A DNA stretch of 47,286 bases from Gammaproteobacteria bacterium (GCA_036383255.1 DASVOS010000009.1:1-47286); one strand, 5' to 3'. Counted from the first letter of the stretch, positions 31,532-41,512 are shown. A program made the numbers and translations. The notes: generated by a model from the letters alone, not told the origin.

Positions 31532-32211
31532 GCATCCCGGTCATCGCCATCGACGGCCCCAGCGGTTCCGGCAAGGGCACCATCGCCCGCGCCGTGGCGG
31601 CACGCCTGGGGTGGAGCCTCCTGGACAGCGGCGCTCTCTACCGGCTCCTGGCCATCGCGGCGGAGGAGGCGGGGGCGGGCATCGAGGCGCCCGCCAGGCT
31701 CGGGCAGCTCGCCCGGTCCCTGCGCATCGAGTTCAGCCAGGACGCCGCCGGCGGCGAACGCATCCTCATGGACGGCAAGGACGTGAGCCTCCAGGTGCGG
31801 GCCGAGGCCACCGGCGAAGCGGCCTCGCGCCTCGCGGTGATCCCGGAAGTGCGGGCGGGTCTTCTGGACCTGCAGCGGGGTTTTCGCCGGGCGCCGGGCC
31901 TCGTGGCGGACGGCAGGGACATGGGGACGGTGGTCTTCCCCGACGCCGGGCTCAAGATCTTCCTCACGGCGAGCGTGACCGAGAGGGCCCAAAGACGTTA
32001 TAACCAGTTGATAGAGAAAGGATTAACTGCTAACCTTGACGGCCTTTTTCGTGACATAAGTGCCCGGGACGAGCGGGATAGGACCCGCGCCATCTCCCCC
32101 CTGGAGCCCGCCGCCGACGCGGTGCGGCTGGATACCACCGGAGTGGGTATCGGCCAGGTGGTGGCACGTGTCATGGAACTGGCCGGCGAGCGCTTGGGAC
32201 TCACCGGTTAA
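31528..32211 (+). CDS. cmk: Cytidylate kinase
   Basis: Phosphorylates CMP and dCMP. It has 227 residues. The P-loop is DGPSGSGKGTIARAVA, the start region is IPVIAIDGPSG, DGRDMGTVVFPDA is the conserved middle segment, and RDERDRTRAISPL lies near the C-terminus. The cmk-rpsA order is almost universal in proteobacteria. A terminator-like hairpin follows the stop and precedes the rpsA leader. Confidence 0.97.
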   Translation: MSIPVIAIDGPSGSGKGTIARAVAARLGWSLLDSGALYRLLAIAAEEAGAGIEAPARLGQLARSLRIEFSQDAAGGERILMDGKDVSLQVRAEATGEAASRLAVIPEVRAGLLDLQRGFRRAPGLVADGRDMGTVVFPDAGLKIFLTASVTERAQRRYNQLIEKGLTANLDGLFRDISARDERDRTRAISPLEPAADAVRLDTTGVGIGQVVARVMELAGERLGLTG

Positions 32212-32222
32212 CGACTGACGAA

Positions 32223-32254
32223 GGGCAGGACAGGACGTCCACCGCCCATTTTTT
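32223..32254 (+). terminator. Terminator- or attenuator-like hairpin between cmk and rpsA
   Basis: Stem GGGC..GGAC / GTCC..GCCC (32223-32231 pairing with 32237-32247, with an internal bulge) is followed by A then six T (32249-32254). It lies 12 nt after the cmk stop and about 80 nt before the rpsA ATG. It is suited to separating cmk and rpsA levels by partial termination. Confidence 0.5.
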
Positions 32255-32267
32255 AAACAACCCGTCA

Positions 32268-32320
32268 GCCCGAAGGATCGGGCGCGGTGCAACAACCACA
32301 GGTGCCCCTCGCGAGGGGGG
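32268..32320 (+). promoter_or_regulatory. Structured rpsA leader (putative S1 autoregulation site)
   Basis: Two hairpins are visible. GCCCGA / TCGGGC (32268-32273 with 32278-32283) has an AGGA tetraloop. CCCCT / AGGGG (32305-32309 with 32314-32318) is part of a 14-bp palindrome. The G-rich run that could serve as a ribosome site is inside the second stem, 15 nt from the ATG. Gammaproteobacterial rpsA leaders are known to lack a normal Shine-Dalgarno and to be repressed by S1 itself. Confidence 0.55.
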
Positions 32321-32335
32321 TGTAAACAACTCAAC

Positions 32336-34015
32336 ATGACCGAATCATTCGCACAACTTTTCGAAGAGAGCATCAGCAAGAAGCAGATGCAGTCAGGGTC
32401 GATCCTCAAGGCCCTGGTGGTGGAAATCCGGCCCGATGTCGTCATCGTCAATGCCGGTCTCAAGTCGGAAGGGGTCATCCCCGCCGAACAGTTTTACAAC
32501 GAACAGGGTGAGCTGGAAGTCGCCGTGGGCGACGAGGTCGAAGTCGCGCTCGATGCATTCGAGGACGGCTTCGGCGAGACGCGCCTGTCGCGCGAGAAGG
32601 CCAAGCGCGCCCGTTCGTGGACCCGTCTCGAGGATTCCTTCAACAAGGGCGAGATCGTCAAGGGCTTCATCACCGGCAAGGTGAAGGGCGGCTTCACCGT
32701 CGAGATCGACGGCGTGCGCGCGTTCCTGCCCGGCTCGCTGGTGGACGTGCGCCCGGTGCGCGATCCCGTGTACCTGGAAGGCAAGGAGCTCGAGTTCAAG
32801 GTCATCAAGCTCGACCAGCGCCGCAACAACGTGGTGGTCTCCCGCCGCGCGGTCGTCGAGCAGGAATACAGCGCCGAGCGCGAAGAGCTGCTCACCAAGC
32901 TGCAGGAAGGCGCGGTGGTCAAGGGCGTGGTCAAGAACCTCACCGAGTACGGCGCGTTCGTCGACCTCGGCGGCATCGACGGCCTGCTGCACATCACCGA
33001 CATGGCCTGGAAGCGCGTCAAGCACCCGTCCGAGGTGGTTGCCGTGGGCCAGGAGATCGACGTCAAGGTGCTCAAGTTCGACCGCGAGCGCAACCGCGTC
33101 TCGCTGGGCCTCAAGCAGCTGGGCGAGGACCCGTGGGTCGACATCGCGCGCCGCTACCCGAACGGCACCCGCCTGTTCGGCAAGGTCACGAACCTGGCCG
33201 ACTACGGCTGCTTCGTGGAGATCGAGCCGGGCGTCGAGGGCCTGGTGCACGTCTCCGAGATGGACTGGACCAACAAGAACATCAACCCGGCCAAGGTCGT
33301 CCAGGTGGGCGACGAGACCGAGGTGATGGTGCTGGACATCGACGAGGAGCGCCGTCGCATCTCGCTCGGCATGAAGCAGTGCAAGCCGAACCCCTGGGAC
33401 GACTTCGCCGCCAGCCACGAGAAGGGCGACCGCATCAAGGGCAAGATCAAGTCCATCACGGACTTCGGCATCTTCGTGGGCCTGGACGGCGGTATCGACG
33501 GCCTGGTGCACCTCTCCGACATCTCCTGGGACATGCCGGGCGAAGAGGCGGTGCGCAACTACAAGAAGGGTGACGAAGTGGAAGCGGTCGTGCTGGCGGT
33601 GGACGCCGAGCGCGAGCGCATCTCCCTCGGCGTCAAGCAGATGGAGAAGGACCCCTTCTCCAACTTCCTGGCCGACCACCCGAAGGGCAGCATCGTGAAG
33701 GGCAAGGTCACGGCTGTCGACGCCAAGGGCGCCAACATCGACCTGGGCAACGGCATCGAGGGCTACCTGCGTGCCTCCGAGCTGTCGCGTGACCGCATCG
33801 AGGACGCGCGCACCGTGCTGAAGGAGGGCGACGAGATCGAAGCCCGCTTCACCGGCGTGGACCGCAAGAACCGCACCCTGAGCCTGTCCGTGAAGGCGAA
33901 GGAGATGCAGGAAGAAGCCCAGGCCATGGAAGACTATGGCCGCGGCGGCCAGGGCGGCACCACCGCCCTCGGCGACCTGCTCAAGGAGCACATGGGCGGT
34001 TCCAAGGAAGACTGA
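32336..34015 (+). CDS. rpsA: 30S ribosomal protein S1
   Basis: S1 brings mRNAs to the 30S subunit. Its 559 residues contain six S1 domains in series, recognisable by repeated patterns such as [41 protein letters not shown] and [21 protein letters not shown]. The first two domains bind the ribosome. Length and domain number equal the E. coli protein (557). It is transcribed from the structured leader described above and followed by a strong hairpin and ihfB. Confidence 0.98.
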   Translation: MTESFAQLFEESISKKQMQSGSILKALVVEIRPDVVIVNAGLKSEGVIPAEQFYNEQGELEVAVGDEVEVALDAFEDGFGETRLSREKAKRARSWTRLEDSFNKGEIVKGFITGKVKGGFTVEIDGVRAFLPGSLVDVRPVRDPVYLEGKELEFKVIKLDQRRNNVVVSRRAVVEQEYSAEREELLTKLQEGAVVKGVVKNLTEYGAFVDLGGIDGLLHITDMAWKRVKHPSEVVAVGQEIDVKVLKFDRERNRVSLGLKQLGEDPWVDIARRYPNGTRLFGKVTNLADYGCFVEIEPGVEGLVHVSEMDWTNKNINPAKVVQVGDETEVMVLDIDEERRRISLGMKQCKPNPWDDFAASHEKGDRIKGKIKSITDFGIFVGLDGGIDGLVHLSDISWDMPGEEAVRNYKKGDEVEAVVLAVDAERERISLGVKQMEKDPFSNFLADHPKGSIVKGKVTAVDAKGANIDLGNGIEGYLRASELSRDRIEDARTVLKEGDEIEARFTGVDRKNRTLSLSVKAKEMQEEAQAMEDYGRGGQGGTTALGDLLKEHMGGSKED

Positions 34016-34022
34016 TGATGAA

Positions 34023-34056
34023 TCGGCGCCCGCGGATTTGACACCGCGGGCGCCGA
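34023..34056 (+). terminator. 13-bp perfect GC hairpin after rpsA
   Basis: Stem of 13 bp (34023-34035 with 34044-34056), 8-nt loop ATTTGACA, starting 7 nt after the rpsA stop. No T-run follows, so it may be a 3'-end stabiliser or partial terminator rather than a classical one. Confidence 0.55.
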
Positions 34057-34118
34057 CTTCATGACGAAGCGTCAAGAAACGGGGTCAGGGGCTAAACTCG
34101 TTCGGCACAAGGCAGGGC

Positions 34119-34421
34119 ATGACAAAGTCTGAGCTGATCGAACTGATATCGCGCAAGCAGAGCCACCTCGCCGCCAAGGACATCGAACTGGCGGTGAAGA
34201 TGATCCTGGAGCGCATGAGCACGGCGCTCTCCACGGGCCGGCGCATCGAGATCCGCGGCTTCGGCAGCTTCTCGCTGCACTTCCGCCCGCCGCGCATGGG
34301 GCGCAACCCCAAGACCGGCGACGCGGTAGCGCTGCCGGGCAAGTACGTGCCGCACTTCAAGCCGGGCAAGGACCTGCGTGACCGAGTCAACAGCGACGAA
34401 GATGCCACGGCCGAAGCCTGA
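34119..34421 (+). CDS. ihfB: Integration host factor subunit beta
   Basis: DNA-bending nucleoid protein that works as a dimer with IhfA. It has 100 residues. [13 protein letters not shown] at the start, [13 protein letters not shown] in the middle and the beta-arm sequence [15 protein letters not shown] are typical. The rpsA-ihfB-lapA-lapB order is conserved in gammaproteobacteria. An AAGGCAGGG ribosome site precedes the ATG. Confidence 0.97.
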   Translation: MTKSELIELISRKQSHLAAKDIELAVKMILERMSTALSTGRRIEIRGFGSFSLHFRPPRMGRNPKTGDAVALPGKYVPHFKPGKDLRDRVNSDEDATAEA

Positions 34422-34449
34422 GCAATTCCGCCGGCGGCGGTGAACCACC

Positions 34450-34743
34450 ATGCTCCGCTGGATCACCCTCATCTCCCTGGTCTCACTGTTCATCGTGGCG
34501 CTGTTCCTGGCCTACGCCAACGGCGTCATGGTGCAGCTCGACTACCTCGTCGGCAGCGACGAGGTGCACCTGTCATCCGCGCTCCTGGGCGCCGCGGTGC
34601 TGGGCTGGCTGCTCGGCCTCGCCAGCGCCTTCGGCGTGGTGTTCCGCCTGAAGCGGGACATGCGCCGTCAGCGCCGCAGCCTGGAAGAGGCCGAATCCGA
34701 GATCCGCAACCTGCGCAGCGTGCCGCCCCGCGATGAACGCTAA
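34450..34743 (+). CDS. lapA: Lipopolysaccharide assembly protein LapA domain protein
   Basis: A 97-residue inner-membrane protein with two transmembrane helices (about residues 4-24 and 41-61) and a charged cytoplasmic tail (LKRDMRRQRRSLEEAESEIRNL) that looks helical. LapA acts with LapB in controlling LPS synthesis. It overlaps lapB by 11 bp, implying coupled translation. Confidence 0.9.
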   Translation: MLRWITLISLVSLFIVALFLAYANGVMVQLDYLVGSDEVHLSSALLGAAVLGWLLGLASAFGVVFRLKRDMRRQRRSLEEAESEIRNLRSVPPRDER

Positions 34744-35947
34744 CGCCGGCGCCATCGCCTTCACGCTGATCGTGGCCGCCGGCTTCGGCGGCTGGTTCCT
34801 GGCGCGCTGGACCCGCGCCGGGCAGCGCCACCTGCCGGCCAAGTTCGCCAGCGCCGAGTACTTCAAGGGCCTGAACTTCCTGCTCAACGAGGAGCCGGAC
34901 AAGGCCATCGAGGTGTTCATCCGCATGGCCGAGGTGGACTCGGACACGGTGGAGACGCATTTCGCGCTGGGCAGCCTGTTCCGCCGCCGCGGCGAAGCGG
35001 ACCGCGCCATCCGCATCCACCAGAACCTGATCGCGCGGCCGAACCTCAGCCGCCAGCACCGCGCCGACGCGCTCTACGAGCTGGCGCAGGATTACCTGCG
35101 CGCGGGCCTGATGGACCGGGCCGAGACCATCCTGCTCGAGCTCCTGGACGCGCCGTCCTACACCGAGCAGGTATTGCACAGCCTGGTGACGCTGTACGAG
35201 ATGCAGCGCGACTGGGAGCAGGCCATCGCCATGCGCAAGCGCCTGGAGTCCCTCACCACCGATCCCGAGAACAAGATCATCGGCCAGTACTACTGCGAGC
35301 TGGCGCAGTCGGCGCTGCTGGCACAGGACGTGACGCTCGCCCACAAGTACCTGAAGAAGGCCCAATCCCAGGACAAGGACTGCGTGCGCGCGCACCTGAT
35401 GCTGGCGCAGATGGCGGAGAACGCCTCCGATTGGGGCGAGAGCCGCCGCCAGTACCAGTCGGTGCTGGAGCACGAGATCCGCTATGCCACCGAGGTGCTG
35501 CCGGCGCTGTCGCGCATGGTGCGCCGCCAGGACGGCGACGTCGCTTTCGCGGAGCTGCTGCAGAAGCTCAAGGGCTCTTCCCCGAAGGCAGTGCGCTACA
35601 TCGGCCTCGCCGCCATCATGGACGACAGCCTGGACGACCCGCTTTCCCGCGAATGCGTGACCGAGTACCTGCGCACCGAGCCGACGCTGCAGGGTTTGTA
35701 CCAGATGCACGCGGCGCTGGCCGCGCGCCACGGCGGCCAGGCCGCTGCCGACGTGGAGCCGCTGCGGGTGGCGGTGCGCAACCTCATGAAGAACGGACCG
35801 CGCTACCGCTGCGAGGAGTGCGGCTTCCGCAGCCGCACCCTGTACTGGCAGTGCCCCACCTGCAAGACCTGGGACAGCACCGTGCCGTTCCACGAGGTGC
35901 TGCTCTCCGGCCCCGGCCAGAGCGTGCATCCCAAGCCGATGATCTGA
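34733..35947 (+). CDS. lapB: Lipopolysaccharide assembly protein LapB (YciM)
   Basis: LapB is a membrane-anchored TPR protein that, in E. coli, helps FtsH degrade LpxC and so limits LPS synthesis. It has 404 residues: an N-terminal membrane helix, about nine TPR-like helix pairs (residues ~45-330), and a C-terminal rubredoxin-like metal site. That site is formed by Cys360, Cys363, Cys374 and Cys377 (CEECGF ... CPTC). All parts needed for function are present. Confidence 0.95.
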   Translation: MNANAGAIAFTLIVAAGFGGWFLARWTRAGQRHLPAKFASAEYFKGLNFLLNEEPDKAIEVFIRMAEVDSDTVETHFALGSLFRRRGEADRAIRIHQNLIARPNLSRQHRADALYELAQDYLRAGLMDRAETILLELLDAPSYTEQVLHSLVTLYEMQRDWEQAIAMRKRLESLTTDPENKIIGQYYCELAQSALLAQDVTLAHKYLKKAQSQDKDCVRAHLMLAQMAENASDWGESRRQYQSVLEHEIRYATEVLPALSRMVRRQDGDVAFAELLQKLKGSSPKAVRYIGLAAIMDDSLDDPLSRECVTEYLRTEPTLQGLYQMHAALAARHGGQAAADVEPLRVAVRNLMKNGPRYRCEECGFRSRTLYWQCPTCKTWDSTVPFHEVLLSGPGQSVHPKPMI

Positions 35948-35977
35948 AGAACCTTAAAGGTTAAAGAGGCGAACTCA

Positions 35978-36877
35978 ATGTCCACCCCCCGCATCCGCAA
36001 AGCCGTGTTCCCCGTGGCGGGGCTCGGCACGCGCTTCCTGCCTGCCACCAAGGCTTCTCCCAAGGAGATGCTGCCGGTGGTGGACAAGCCGCTGATCCAG
36101 TACGCGGTGGAGGAGGCGGTGCAGGCGGGCGTGGAGGTGCTGGTGTTCGTGACCAGCCGCACCAAGCGGCCCATCGAGGACCACTTCGACAGCGCCTACG
36201 AGCTCGAGACCGAGCTCGCGCGCCGCGGCCGCAAGGCCGAGCTGGAGATGGTGCAGAGCATCGTCCCGCCGCACGTGACCTGCGTCTACATCCGCCAGGC
36301 GGAGGCGCTGGGACTAGGCCATGCCGTGCTCTGCGCCGAGGCGGCGGTGGGCCATGAGCCCTTCTTCGTGATCCTGGCGGACGACCTCATCGACGGCGGC
36401 AAGCGCTCGGCACTGCAGCAGATGGCGGACGTGTACGCCAAGCACCAGTCCAGCGTGGTGGGCATCGAGCGGGTGAAGCCCGATGAGACGCAGCGCTACG
36501 GCATCATCAGCCCCCGCGACGTGGGACCTCGCTTGCACGAGGTGCAGGCCATCGTGGAGAAGCCGAAGCCCGAGGTGGCGCCCTCGAAACTGGGGGTGGT
36601 GGGACGCTACATCCTCACGCCGCGCATCTTCGAGCTCATCAAGAGCACCGGCCGCGGCGCCGGCAACGAGATCCAGCTCACCGACGCCATCGCCGCGCTG
36701 CTGGAGTTCGAGAAGGTCTACGGCTACGAGTTCGAGGGCGTGCGCTACGACTGCGGCAGCAAGCTCGGCTACCTGCGCGCCACCGTGGAGTTCGGCTTGA
36801 AGCACACGGAACTCGGCGACACGTTCCGCGATTACCTGAAGATGATCGGTTCCGACCTCACTTCCGGCAGGAAATAA
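35978..36877 (+). CDS. galU: UTP-glucose-1-phosphate uridylyltransferase
   Basis: Makes UDP-glucose for envelope polysaccharides. It has 299 residues. The nucleotide-binding start is [35 protein letters not shown] follows, and the catalytic-metal Asp lies in ILADDLID. It sits downstream of lapAB after 30 bp and overlaps the gdx start by one base (TAATG). AGAGGCG precedes the ATG. Confidence 0.96.
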   Translation: MSTPRIRKAVFPVAGLGTRFLPATKASPKEMLPVVDKPLIQYAVEEAVQAGVEVLVFVTSRTKRPIEDHFDSAYELETELARRGRKAELEMVQSIVPPHVTCVYIRQAEALGLGHAVLCAEAAVGHEPFFVILADDLIDGGKRSALQQMADVYAKHQSSVVGIERVKPDETQRYGIISPRDVGPRLHEVQAIVEKPKPEVAPSKLGVVGRYILTPRIFELIKSTGRGAGNEIQLTDAIAALLEFEKVYGYEFEGVRYDCGSKLGYLRATVEFGLKHTELGDTFRDYLKMIGSDLTSGRK

Positions 36878-37209
36878 TGATGAGTCCGGCCCAAGCCTGG
36901 GCCCTGCTGGTCGTCGCCGGCCTGTTCGAGGTGGCCTGGGCCATCGGCCTCAAGTACACGGAAGGGTTTACCCGGACAGTCCCCACGACGCTCACCTTCG
37001 CAGCCATGCTCGTGAGCATGGGCCTGCTCGGACTCGTGACCCGGCAGCTTCCCATCGGCACTGCCTACGCGGTGTGGACCGGCATCGGCGTGTTCGGCAC
37101 CGCGGTGCTGGGCATGTATCTATTCGGGGAGTCAGCGGCGATGATCAGGCTTGTGAGCTTGGCGTTGATTTTGACGGGAATCGTCGGTCTCAAGCTGACG
37201 ACCGCTTAG
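36877..37209 (+). CDS. gdx: Small multidrug resistance transporter, SugE/Gdx (guanidinium exporter) type
   Basis: A 110-residue (or 109 from ATG 36880) four-helix inner-membrane antiporter. The proton-coupling glutamate is in [15 protein letters not shown]. The GLKYT ending fits the Gdx/SugE group that exports guanidinium rather than EmrE. Many gdx genes are controlled by a guanidine riboswitch, but here the start lies on the galU stop, so there is no room for one unless it is inside galU. The 3' end overlaps the convergent glycosyltransferase gene by 3 bp. Confidence 0.88.
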   Translation: MMSPAQAWALLVVAGLFEVAWAIGLKYTEGFTRTVPTTLTFAAMLVSMGLLGLVTRQLPIGTAYAVWTGIGVFGTAVLGMYLFGESAAMIRLVSLALILTGIVGLKLTTA

Positions 37210-38054
37210 CGCTCTTTCGGGTTCTTGACGGCCTCATCGGCCTCTTTCTCCGCCGCCCGGATGAGCTTGCGCAGGTTCTTGAACCCGCGCAGGTAGAGCC
37301 GCAGGCGATAGGTGAACACCGTCCAGGCGGAGAAATGCTTCTTGGCGAACATGAGCTCGCAGAAGTAATAGGACTGCTCGAAGAAGTTGTTGCGTACCCC
37401 CGTGCCCACGCCGCCGCTGGCGCTGCGGTGGTGGAAGAGGGCGGCGGAGGCGGAGAACTTGAAGGTCAGCCCAGCCTTGAAGGCGCGCCGGGCGTAGTCG
37501 CTCTCCTCGCGCACCGATACGCCCCGGAAGTTCTCGTCGAAGTAGCCGATGCGCTCCACCACCTCGCGGCGGATGGAGAAGTTGCAGCCGGTGATGTTGT
37601 TGGTGGCGCCGTCCCGGTCGTAGTTGTCGCCGCCCTTGAAGCGCAGCGAATCCGTGAGCCAGGTGGGCTGGGCCGGGCGCTTGGAACCGTGCTCCGTGAC
37701 CCGGCCCTGCACCACGTGGGTTCCGTCGGCATGGGCGGCCACGTGCTTGGCGATGAAGTCCGGCTCGAAGCTCACGTCGTCATCCGTGAACACGATGACC
37801 TGCCCCCTGGCCCGGCGCAGACCCTCGTTGCGGGCCTTGGTGACCGAGGCGAAATCGGGACGGACGTGGGTGAAGCGGCCCTGGTTCGCCTCCAGGAACG
37901 CCTGGGTCTCCGGGTTGTGAGCCTTGGTCTGGTCGATGACCAGGATCTCCAGGTCCGGGCAGTCCTGGGCGAAAGCGCAGCGCAGGGTGCCCACCAGGAG
38001 CTCCTCGCGGTTGTAGGTGGGGATGACGAGGCTGGCTGCGATGCGGTCCGACAT
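37206..38054 (-). CDS. Family 2 glycosyltransferase
   Basis: A 282-residue GT-A fold enzyme. [14 protein letters not shown] marks the N-terminal nucleotide-binding fold, the metal-binding motif is [13 protein letters not shown], and [11 protein letters not shown] fits the catalytic/acceptor region. There is no clear membrane segment. The sugar and acceptor are unknown. It is a lone gene beside tRNA-Asn and overlaps gdx convergently by 3 bp. Base composition and codon use look like its neighbours, so recent transfer is not suggested. Confidence 0.88.
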   Translation of the reverse strand: MSDRIAASLVIPTYNREELLVGTLRCAFAQDCPDLEILVIDQTKAHNPETQAFLEANQGRFTHVRPDFASVTKARNEGLRRARGQVIVFTDDDVSFEPDFIAKHVAAHADGTHVVQGRVTEHGSKRPAQPTWLTDSLRFKGGDNYDRDGATNNITGCNFSIRREVVERIGYFDENFRGVSVREESDYARRAFKAGLTFKFSASAALFHHRSASGGVGTGVRNNFFEQSYYFCELMFAKKHFSAWTVFTYRLRLYLRGFKNLRKLIRAAEKEADEAVKNPKER

Positions 38055-38075
38055 GCCTTGCGGGCCCTGTTTTCA

Positions 38076-38104
38076 TTGACCCCTGTGGGGTGCTTGATTA
38101 AACT
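38076..38104 (+). promoter_or_regulatory. Promoter of tRNA-Asn
   Basis: -35 TTGACC (38076-38081), 17-nt spacer, -10 TAAACT (38099-38104), then a GC-rich discriminator. The expected start is ~10 nt before the mature tRNA. It is divergent from the glycosyltransferase gene. Confidence 0.75.
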
Positions 38105-38120
38105 ATGCGCCCTTCGAGAT

Positions 38121-38195
38121 TCCCCGGTAGCTCAGTGGTAGAGCAGTCGACTGTTAATCGACTGGTCGCTGGTTCGAATCCGGCCCGGGGAGCCA
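38121..38195 (+). tRNA. tRNA-Asn (anticodon GTT)
   Basis: Full cloverleaf: acceptor TCCCCGG / CCGGGGA with discriminator G and encoded CCA. Anticodon stem GTCGA / TCGAC encloses loop CTGTTAA (anticodon GTT). The T arm is GCTGG TTCGAAT CCGGC. It is a single-gene unit with its own promoter. No integrase or attachment repeat is seen nearby. Confidence 0.97.
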
Positions 38196-38222
38196 CTTTC
38201 CAGCCTTCCTCCACCTGATACT

Positions 38223-39413
38223 TCAGCCCGCCTTCTCCAGGAACGCGGCGATGCGGCCCATGGCGCCCTTGAGGTTGTCCATGCTGGTGGCGAAGGATAT
38301 GCGCAGGTGCCCGGGCGCGCCGAAGGCCGAGCCCGCCACCGCTGCCACGCCGCCCTCCACCAGGAGCTTCTCCGCCAGTACGTTGTCGTCCTTCAGCTTC
38401 AGGCGGGTGATGACCTTGGAGAAATCCGCGAAGGCGTAGAACGTGCCGTCCGCCGGCAGCATGGAGACCCCGGGCATGGCGGTGAGCGCCATGTGCACGT
38501 AGTTGTGGCGCTCGCGGAAGGCCTTGCACATCATCTGCACGTATTCCTGGCCGCCGTTGAGCGCCGCTTCCGCGGCCGCCTGGGAGATGGAAGAGGGGTT
38601 GGATGTGCTCTGGGACTGCATGTTGCCCATGGCCTTGATGACGGGTTCCGGGCCGCCGGCATAGCCGATGCGCCAGCCGGTCATGGCGTAGGCCTTTGAG
38701 CAGCCGTTCAGGACGAGGGTCCTCTCATACAGGTCCGGACAGGCCATCACGATGTTGCAGAAGGGCTCGCCGTGCCAGATGAAGGGCTCGTACATGTCGT
38801 CGGTGGCGATGAGCACCTTGGGGTGCCTGCGCAGCACCTCGCCGAAGGCCAGGAGCTCCTTGCGCCGGTAGGCCATGCCCGTCGGGTTGGAGGGGCTGTT
38901 GATGACCACGAGCCGGGTACGCTTCGTGATGCTCTTCTCGAGCTGCTCCGGCGTGAGCTTGTAGTGCTGCTCGGGGCCGGCATAGGGCATCACCGGCGTG
39001 CCATCGGCGATGGCCACGATCTCGGGATAGGACACCCAGTAGGGCGCCGGCACCACCACCTCGTCGCCCTTGCCGATGACGGCCTGGCAGAGGTTGAAGA
39101 AGCTCTGTTTGCCCCCAGATGAGACCAGGATCTGGGACGGCGTGTAGGTCAGTCCGTTGTCGCGCTTGAATTTCTCGACCACCGCCTTGCGCAGGGCCAG
39201 CGTGCCCTCCACCGCGGTGTACTTGGTCTGGCCGGCGCGCATGGCGCGGATCGCGGCCTCCTTTACATGTTCCGGCGTGTCGAAGTCCGGCTCGCCGGCG
39301 CCGAGGCCGATGATGTCCTTGCCCTCGGCCTTGAGGGCCGCGGCACGCGCCGTGACGGCGAGCGTGGGCGAGGGCTGAAGACGCCGGGCGCGTTCAGAGA
39401 GTTCGATGTCCAA
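38223..39413 (-). CDS. Class I (subgroup Ib-like) aspartate/aromatic aminotransferase
   Basis: A 396-residue PLP aminotransferase. Motifs are GLGAGEPDFDTP, INSPSNPTGMAY, the PLP lysine in NGCSKAYAMTGWRIGYAGG, and an Arg in GHLRISFA that would bind the substrate carboxylate. TTG at 39413 is chosen as start because it gives the normal N-terminus (DIELSERARRL) with GGAG just before it; no in-frame ATG lies nearby. Subgroup Ib enzymes include aspartate aminotransferases and bifunctional aspartate/prephenate aminotransferases, and sequence reading cannot separate these. It is divergent from uvrB with 62 bp between starts. Confidence 0.88.
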   Translation of the reverse strand: MDIELSERARRLQPSPTLAVTARAAALKAEGKDIIGLGAGEPDFDTPEHVKEAAIRAMRAGQTKYTAVEGTLALRKAVVEKFKRDNGLTYTPSQILVSSGGKQSFFNLCQAVIGKGDEVVVPAPYWVSYPEIVAIADGTPVMPYAGPEQHYKLTPEQLEKSITKRTRLVVINSPSNPTGMAYRRKELLAFGEVLRRHPKVLIATDDMYEPFIWHGEPFCNIVMACPDLYERTLVLNGCSKAYAMTGWRIGYAGGPEPVIKAMGNMQSQSTSNPSSISQAAAEAALNGGQEYVQMMCKAFRERHNYVHMALTAMPGVSMLPADGTFYAFADFSKVITRLKLKDDNVLAEKLLVEGGVAAVAGSAFGAPGHLRISFATSMDNLKGAMGRIAAFLEKAG

Positions 39414-39475
39414 GGAGAGGCTCCATCCAGGCGGGCGGGGCGGTATCATCATAAAGGAAAGGCAGAACCAGCACC

Positions 39476-41500
39476 ATGAGCGACGGATTCCGCATCGCAT
39501 CCGACTACAAGCCCGCCGGCGACCAGCCGCAGGCCATCGCCACGCTCACCGCGGGCCTGAAGGACGGGCTCGCGCGCCAGACGCTGCTCGGCGTCACGGG
39601 CTCCGGCAAGACCTTCAGCATCGCGAACGTCATCCAGAACCTGCAGCGCCCGGCGCTGGTGCTGGCGCCCAACAAGACCCTGGCGGCGCAGCTCTACGGC
39701 GAATTCAAGACCTTCTTCCCCGACAATGCCGTGGAGTACTTCGTCTCCTACTATGACTACTACCAGCCGGAGGCCTATGTCCCCTCGTCGGACACCTATA
39801 TAGAGAAGGACGCCTCCATCAACGAGCACATCGAGCAGATGCGGCTGTCCGCCACCAAGGCGATCCTGGAGCGCAAGGACACCATCATCGTGGCCACGGT
39901 GTCCGCCATCTACGGCCTGGGCGACCCCAACTCCTACCTCAGCATGGTGCTGCACATCAGCCGCGGCGAGAAGATCGACCAGCGCGCCATCCTGCGCCGG
40001 CTCGCCGAGATGCAGTACACCCGCAACGACCTGGACTTCTCCTCCGGCACCTACCGGGTGCGGGGCGAGATCATCGACATCTTCCCGGCGGAATCGGACC
40101 GGGAAGGCTTGCGCATCGAGCTCTTCGACGATGAGGTGGAATCGCTCACGCTGTTCGACCCGCTCACCGGCGCCAGCATAAGGCCGGTGCCGCGCTACAC
40201 CGTGTATCCCACCAGCCACTATGTGACGCCGCGGGGCACGCTGCTCGAGGCCATCGACAAGATCAAGGCCGAGCTCAAGCCGCGCCTGGATGAACTGCGA
40301 CAGGCCAACAAGCTCGTCGAGGCCCAGCGCCTGGAGCAGCGAACCCTGTTCGACATCGAGATGATGGCGGAGATCGGCTACTGCAGCGGCATCGAGAACT
40401 ACTCGCGGCACCTGTCCAACCGCAAGGCTGGCGAGCCGCCGCCCACGCTGTTCGACTACCTGCCTCCGGAAGCGATCCTGGTGATCGACGAGAGCCACGT
40501 GACCGTGCCGCAGCTCGGCGCCATGTACAAGGGCGACCGCTCCCGCAAGGAGACGCTGGTGGAGTACGGGTTCCGCCTCCCTTCGGCCCTGGACAACCGG
40601 CCGCTGCGCTTCGAGGAGCTGGAGGCCCGTTCGCCACAGACCGTGTTCGTCTCGGCCACGCCGGGTCCCTACGAGAAGCGCACCGGCGACCAGACGGTGG
40701 AGCAGGTGGTCCGTCCCACGGGGCTCGTCGACCCCCGGGTCGAGGTCCGGCCGGCCCGCACCCAGGTGGACGACCTGCTGTCGGAGGTGAAGCAGCGCGC
40801 AGAGCGCAAAGAGCGCACCCTCGTCACCACCCTCACCAAGCGCATGGCCGAGGACCTGACCGAATACTTCGCCGAGCACGGCGTGAAGGTGCGCTACCTG
40901 CATTCCGACATCGAGACCGTGGAACGCACCGAGATCATCCGCGACCTGCGCCTGGGCGTGTTCGACGTGCTGGTGGGCATCAACCTGCTGCGCGAGGGCC
41001 TGGACCTGCCGGAAGTCTCGCTGGTGGCGATCCTGGACGCGGACAAGGAGGGTTTCCTGCGCTCCGAGGGCTCGCTCATCCAGACCATCGGCCGCGCCGC
41101 CCGTAACGTGAACGGCATGGCCATCCTCTATGCCGAGCGCGTCACCGGCTCCATGCAGCGGGCCATGGATGAGACCGACCGGCGCCGCCAGAGACAGGAG
41201 GCCTACAACCAGGCCCACGGCATCTCCCCCCAGGGCATCCAGAAGGCGGTGGCGGACGTGATGGAGGGAGCGCGGGCCTACGCCGCCGGCGTGCGCGCGC
41301 CGCTGCCCAAGGCCGCCGACGAGCGGGCCCGTTACGAGGCCATGGGACCCGAGAAGCGCCTCAAGCTCATCAAGCAGCTGGAACTCGAGATGCAGAAGCA
41401 TGCCCGCAACCTGGAGTTCGAGGAAGCGGCGCGGGTGCGGGACGACATCCGGCGTCTGCGGGAGATCGACATGGGTCTGCCGGACGTGAAGGCCGGCTGA
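39476..41500 (+). CDS. uvrB: Excinuclease ABC subunit B
   Basis: Damage-verifying helicase-like subunit of nucleotide excision repair. It has 674 residues. Walker A VTGSGKT lies at 40-46, the beta-hairpin is [16 protein letters not shown]-type DESHV and helicase motifs TIGRAARN follow, and a C-terminal UVR domain ([22 protein letters not shown]) binds UvrC. An ATG start at 39476 follows AAAGG. It is divergent from the aminotransferase gene. Confidence 0.97.
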   Translation: MSDGFRIASDYKPAGDQPQAIATLTAGLKDGLARQTLLGVTGSGKTFSIANVIQNLQRPALVLAPNKTLAAQLYGEFKTFFPDNAVEYFVSYYDYYQPEAYVPSSDTYIEKDASINEHIEQMRLSATKAILERKDTIIVATVSAIYGLGDPNSYLSMVLHISRGEKIDQRAILRRLAEMQYTRNDLDFSSGTYRVRGEIIDIFPAESDREGLRIELFDDEVESLTLFDPLTGASIRPVPRYTVYPTSHYVTPRGTLLEAIDKIKAELKPRLDELRQANKLVEAQRLEQRTLFDIEMMAEIGYCSGIENYSRHLSNRKAGEPPPTLFDYLPPEAILVIDESHVTVPQLGAMYKGDRSRKETLVEYGFRLPSALDNRPLRFEELEARSPQTVFVSATPGPYEKRTGDQTVEQVVRPTGLVDPRVEVRPARTQVDDLLSEVKQRAERKERTLVTTLTKRMAEDLTEYFAEHGVKVRYLHSDIETVERTEIIRDLRLGVFDVLVGINLLREGLDLPEVSLVAILDADKEGFLRSEGSLIQTIGRAARNVNGMAILYAERVTGSMQRAMDETDRRRQRQEAYNQAHGISPQGIQKAVADVMEGARAYAAGVRAPLPKAADERARYEAMGPEKRLKLIKQLELEMQKHARNLEFEEAARVRDDIRRLREIDMGLPDVKAG

Positions 41501-41512
41501 GCAGAGGAGAAC

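Noticed and set aside
36860-36880. Guanidine riboswitch before gdx
   Set aside because: There is no intergenic space; the gdx start overlaps the galU stop, and no riboswitch-like stem was recognised in the galU 3' end by eye.
38121-38195. tRNA-Asn as an integration site of a genomic island
   Set aside because: No integrase, direct repeat of the tRNA 3' end, or composition change is visible on either side.
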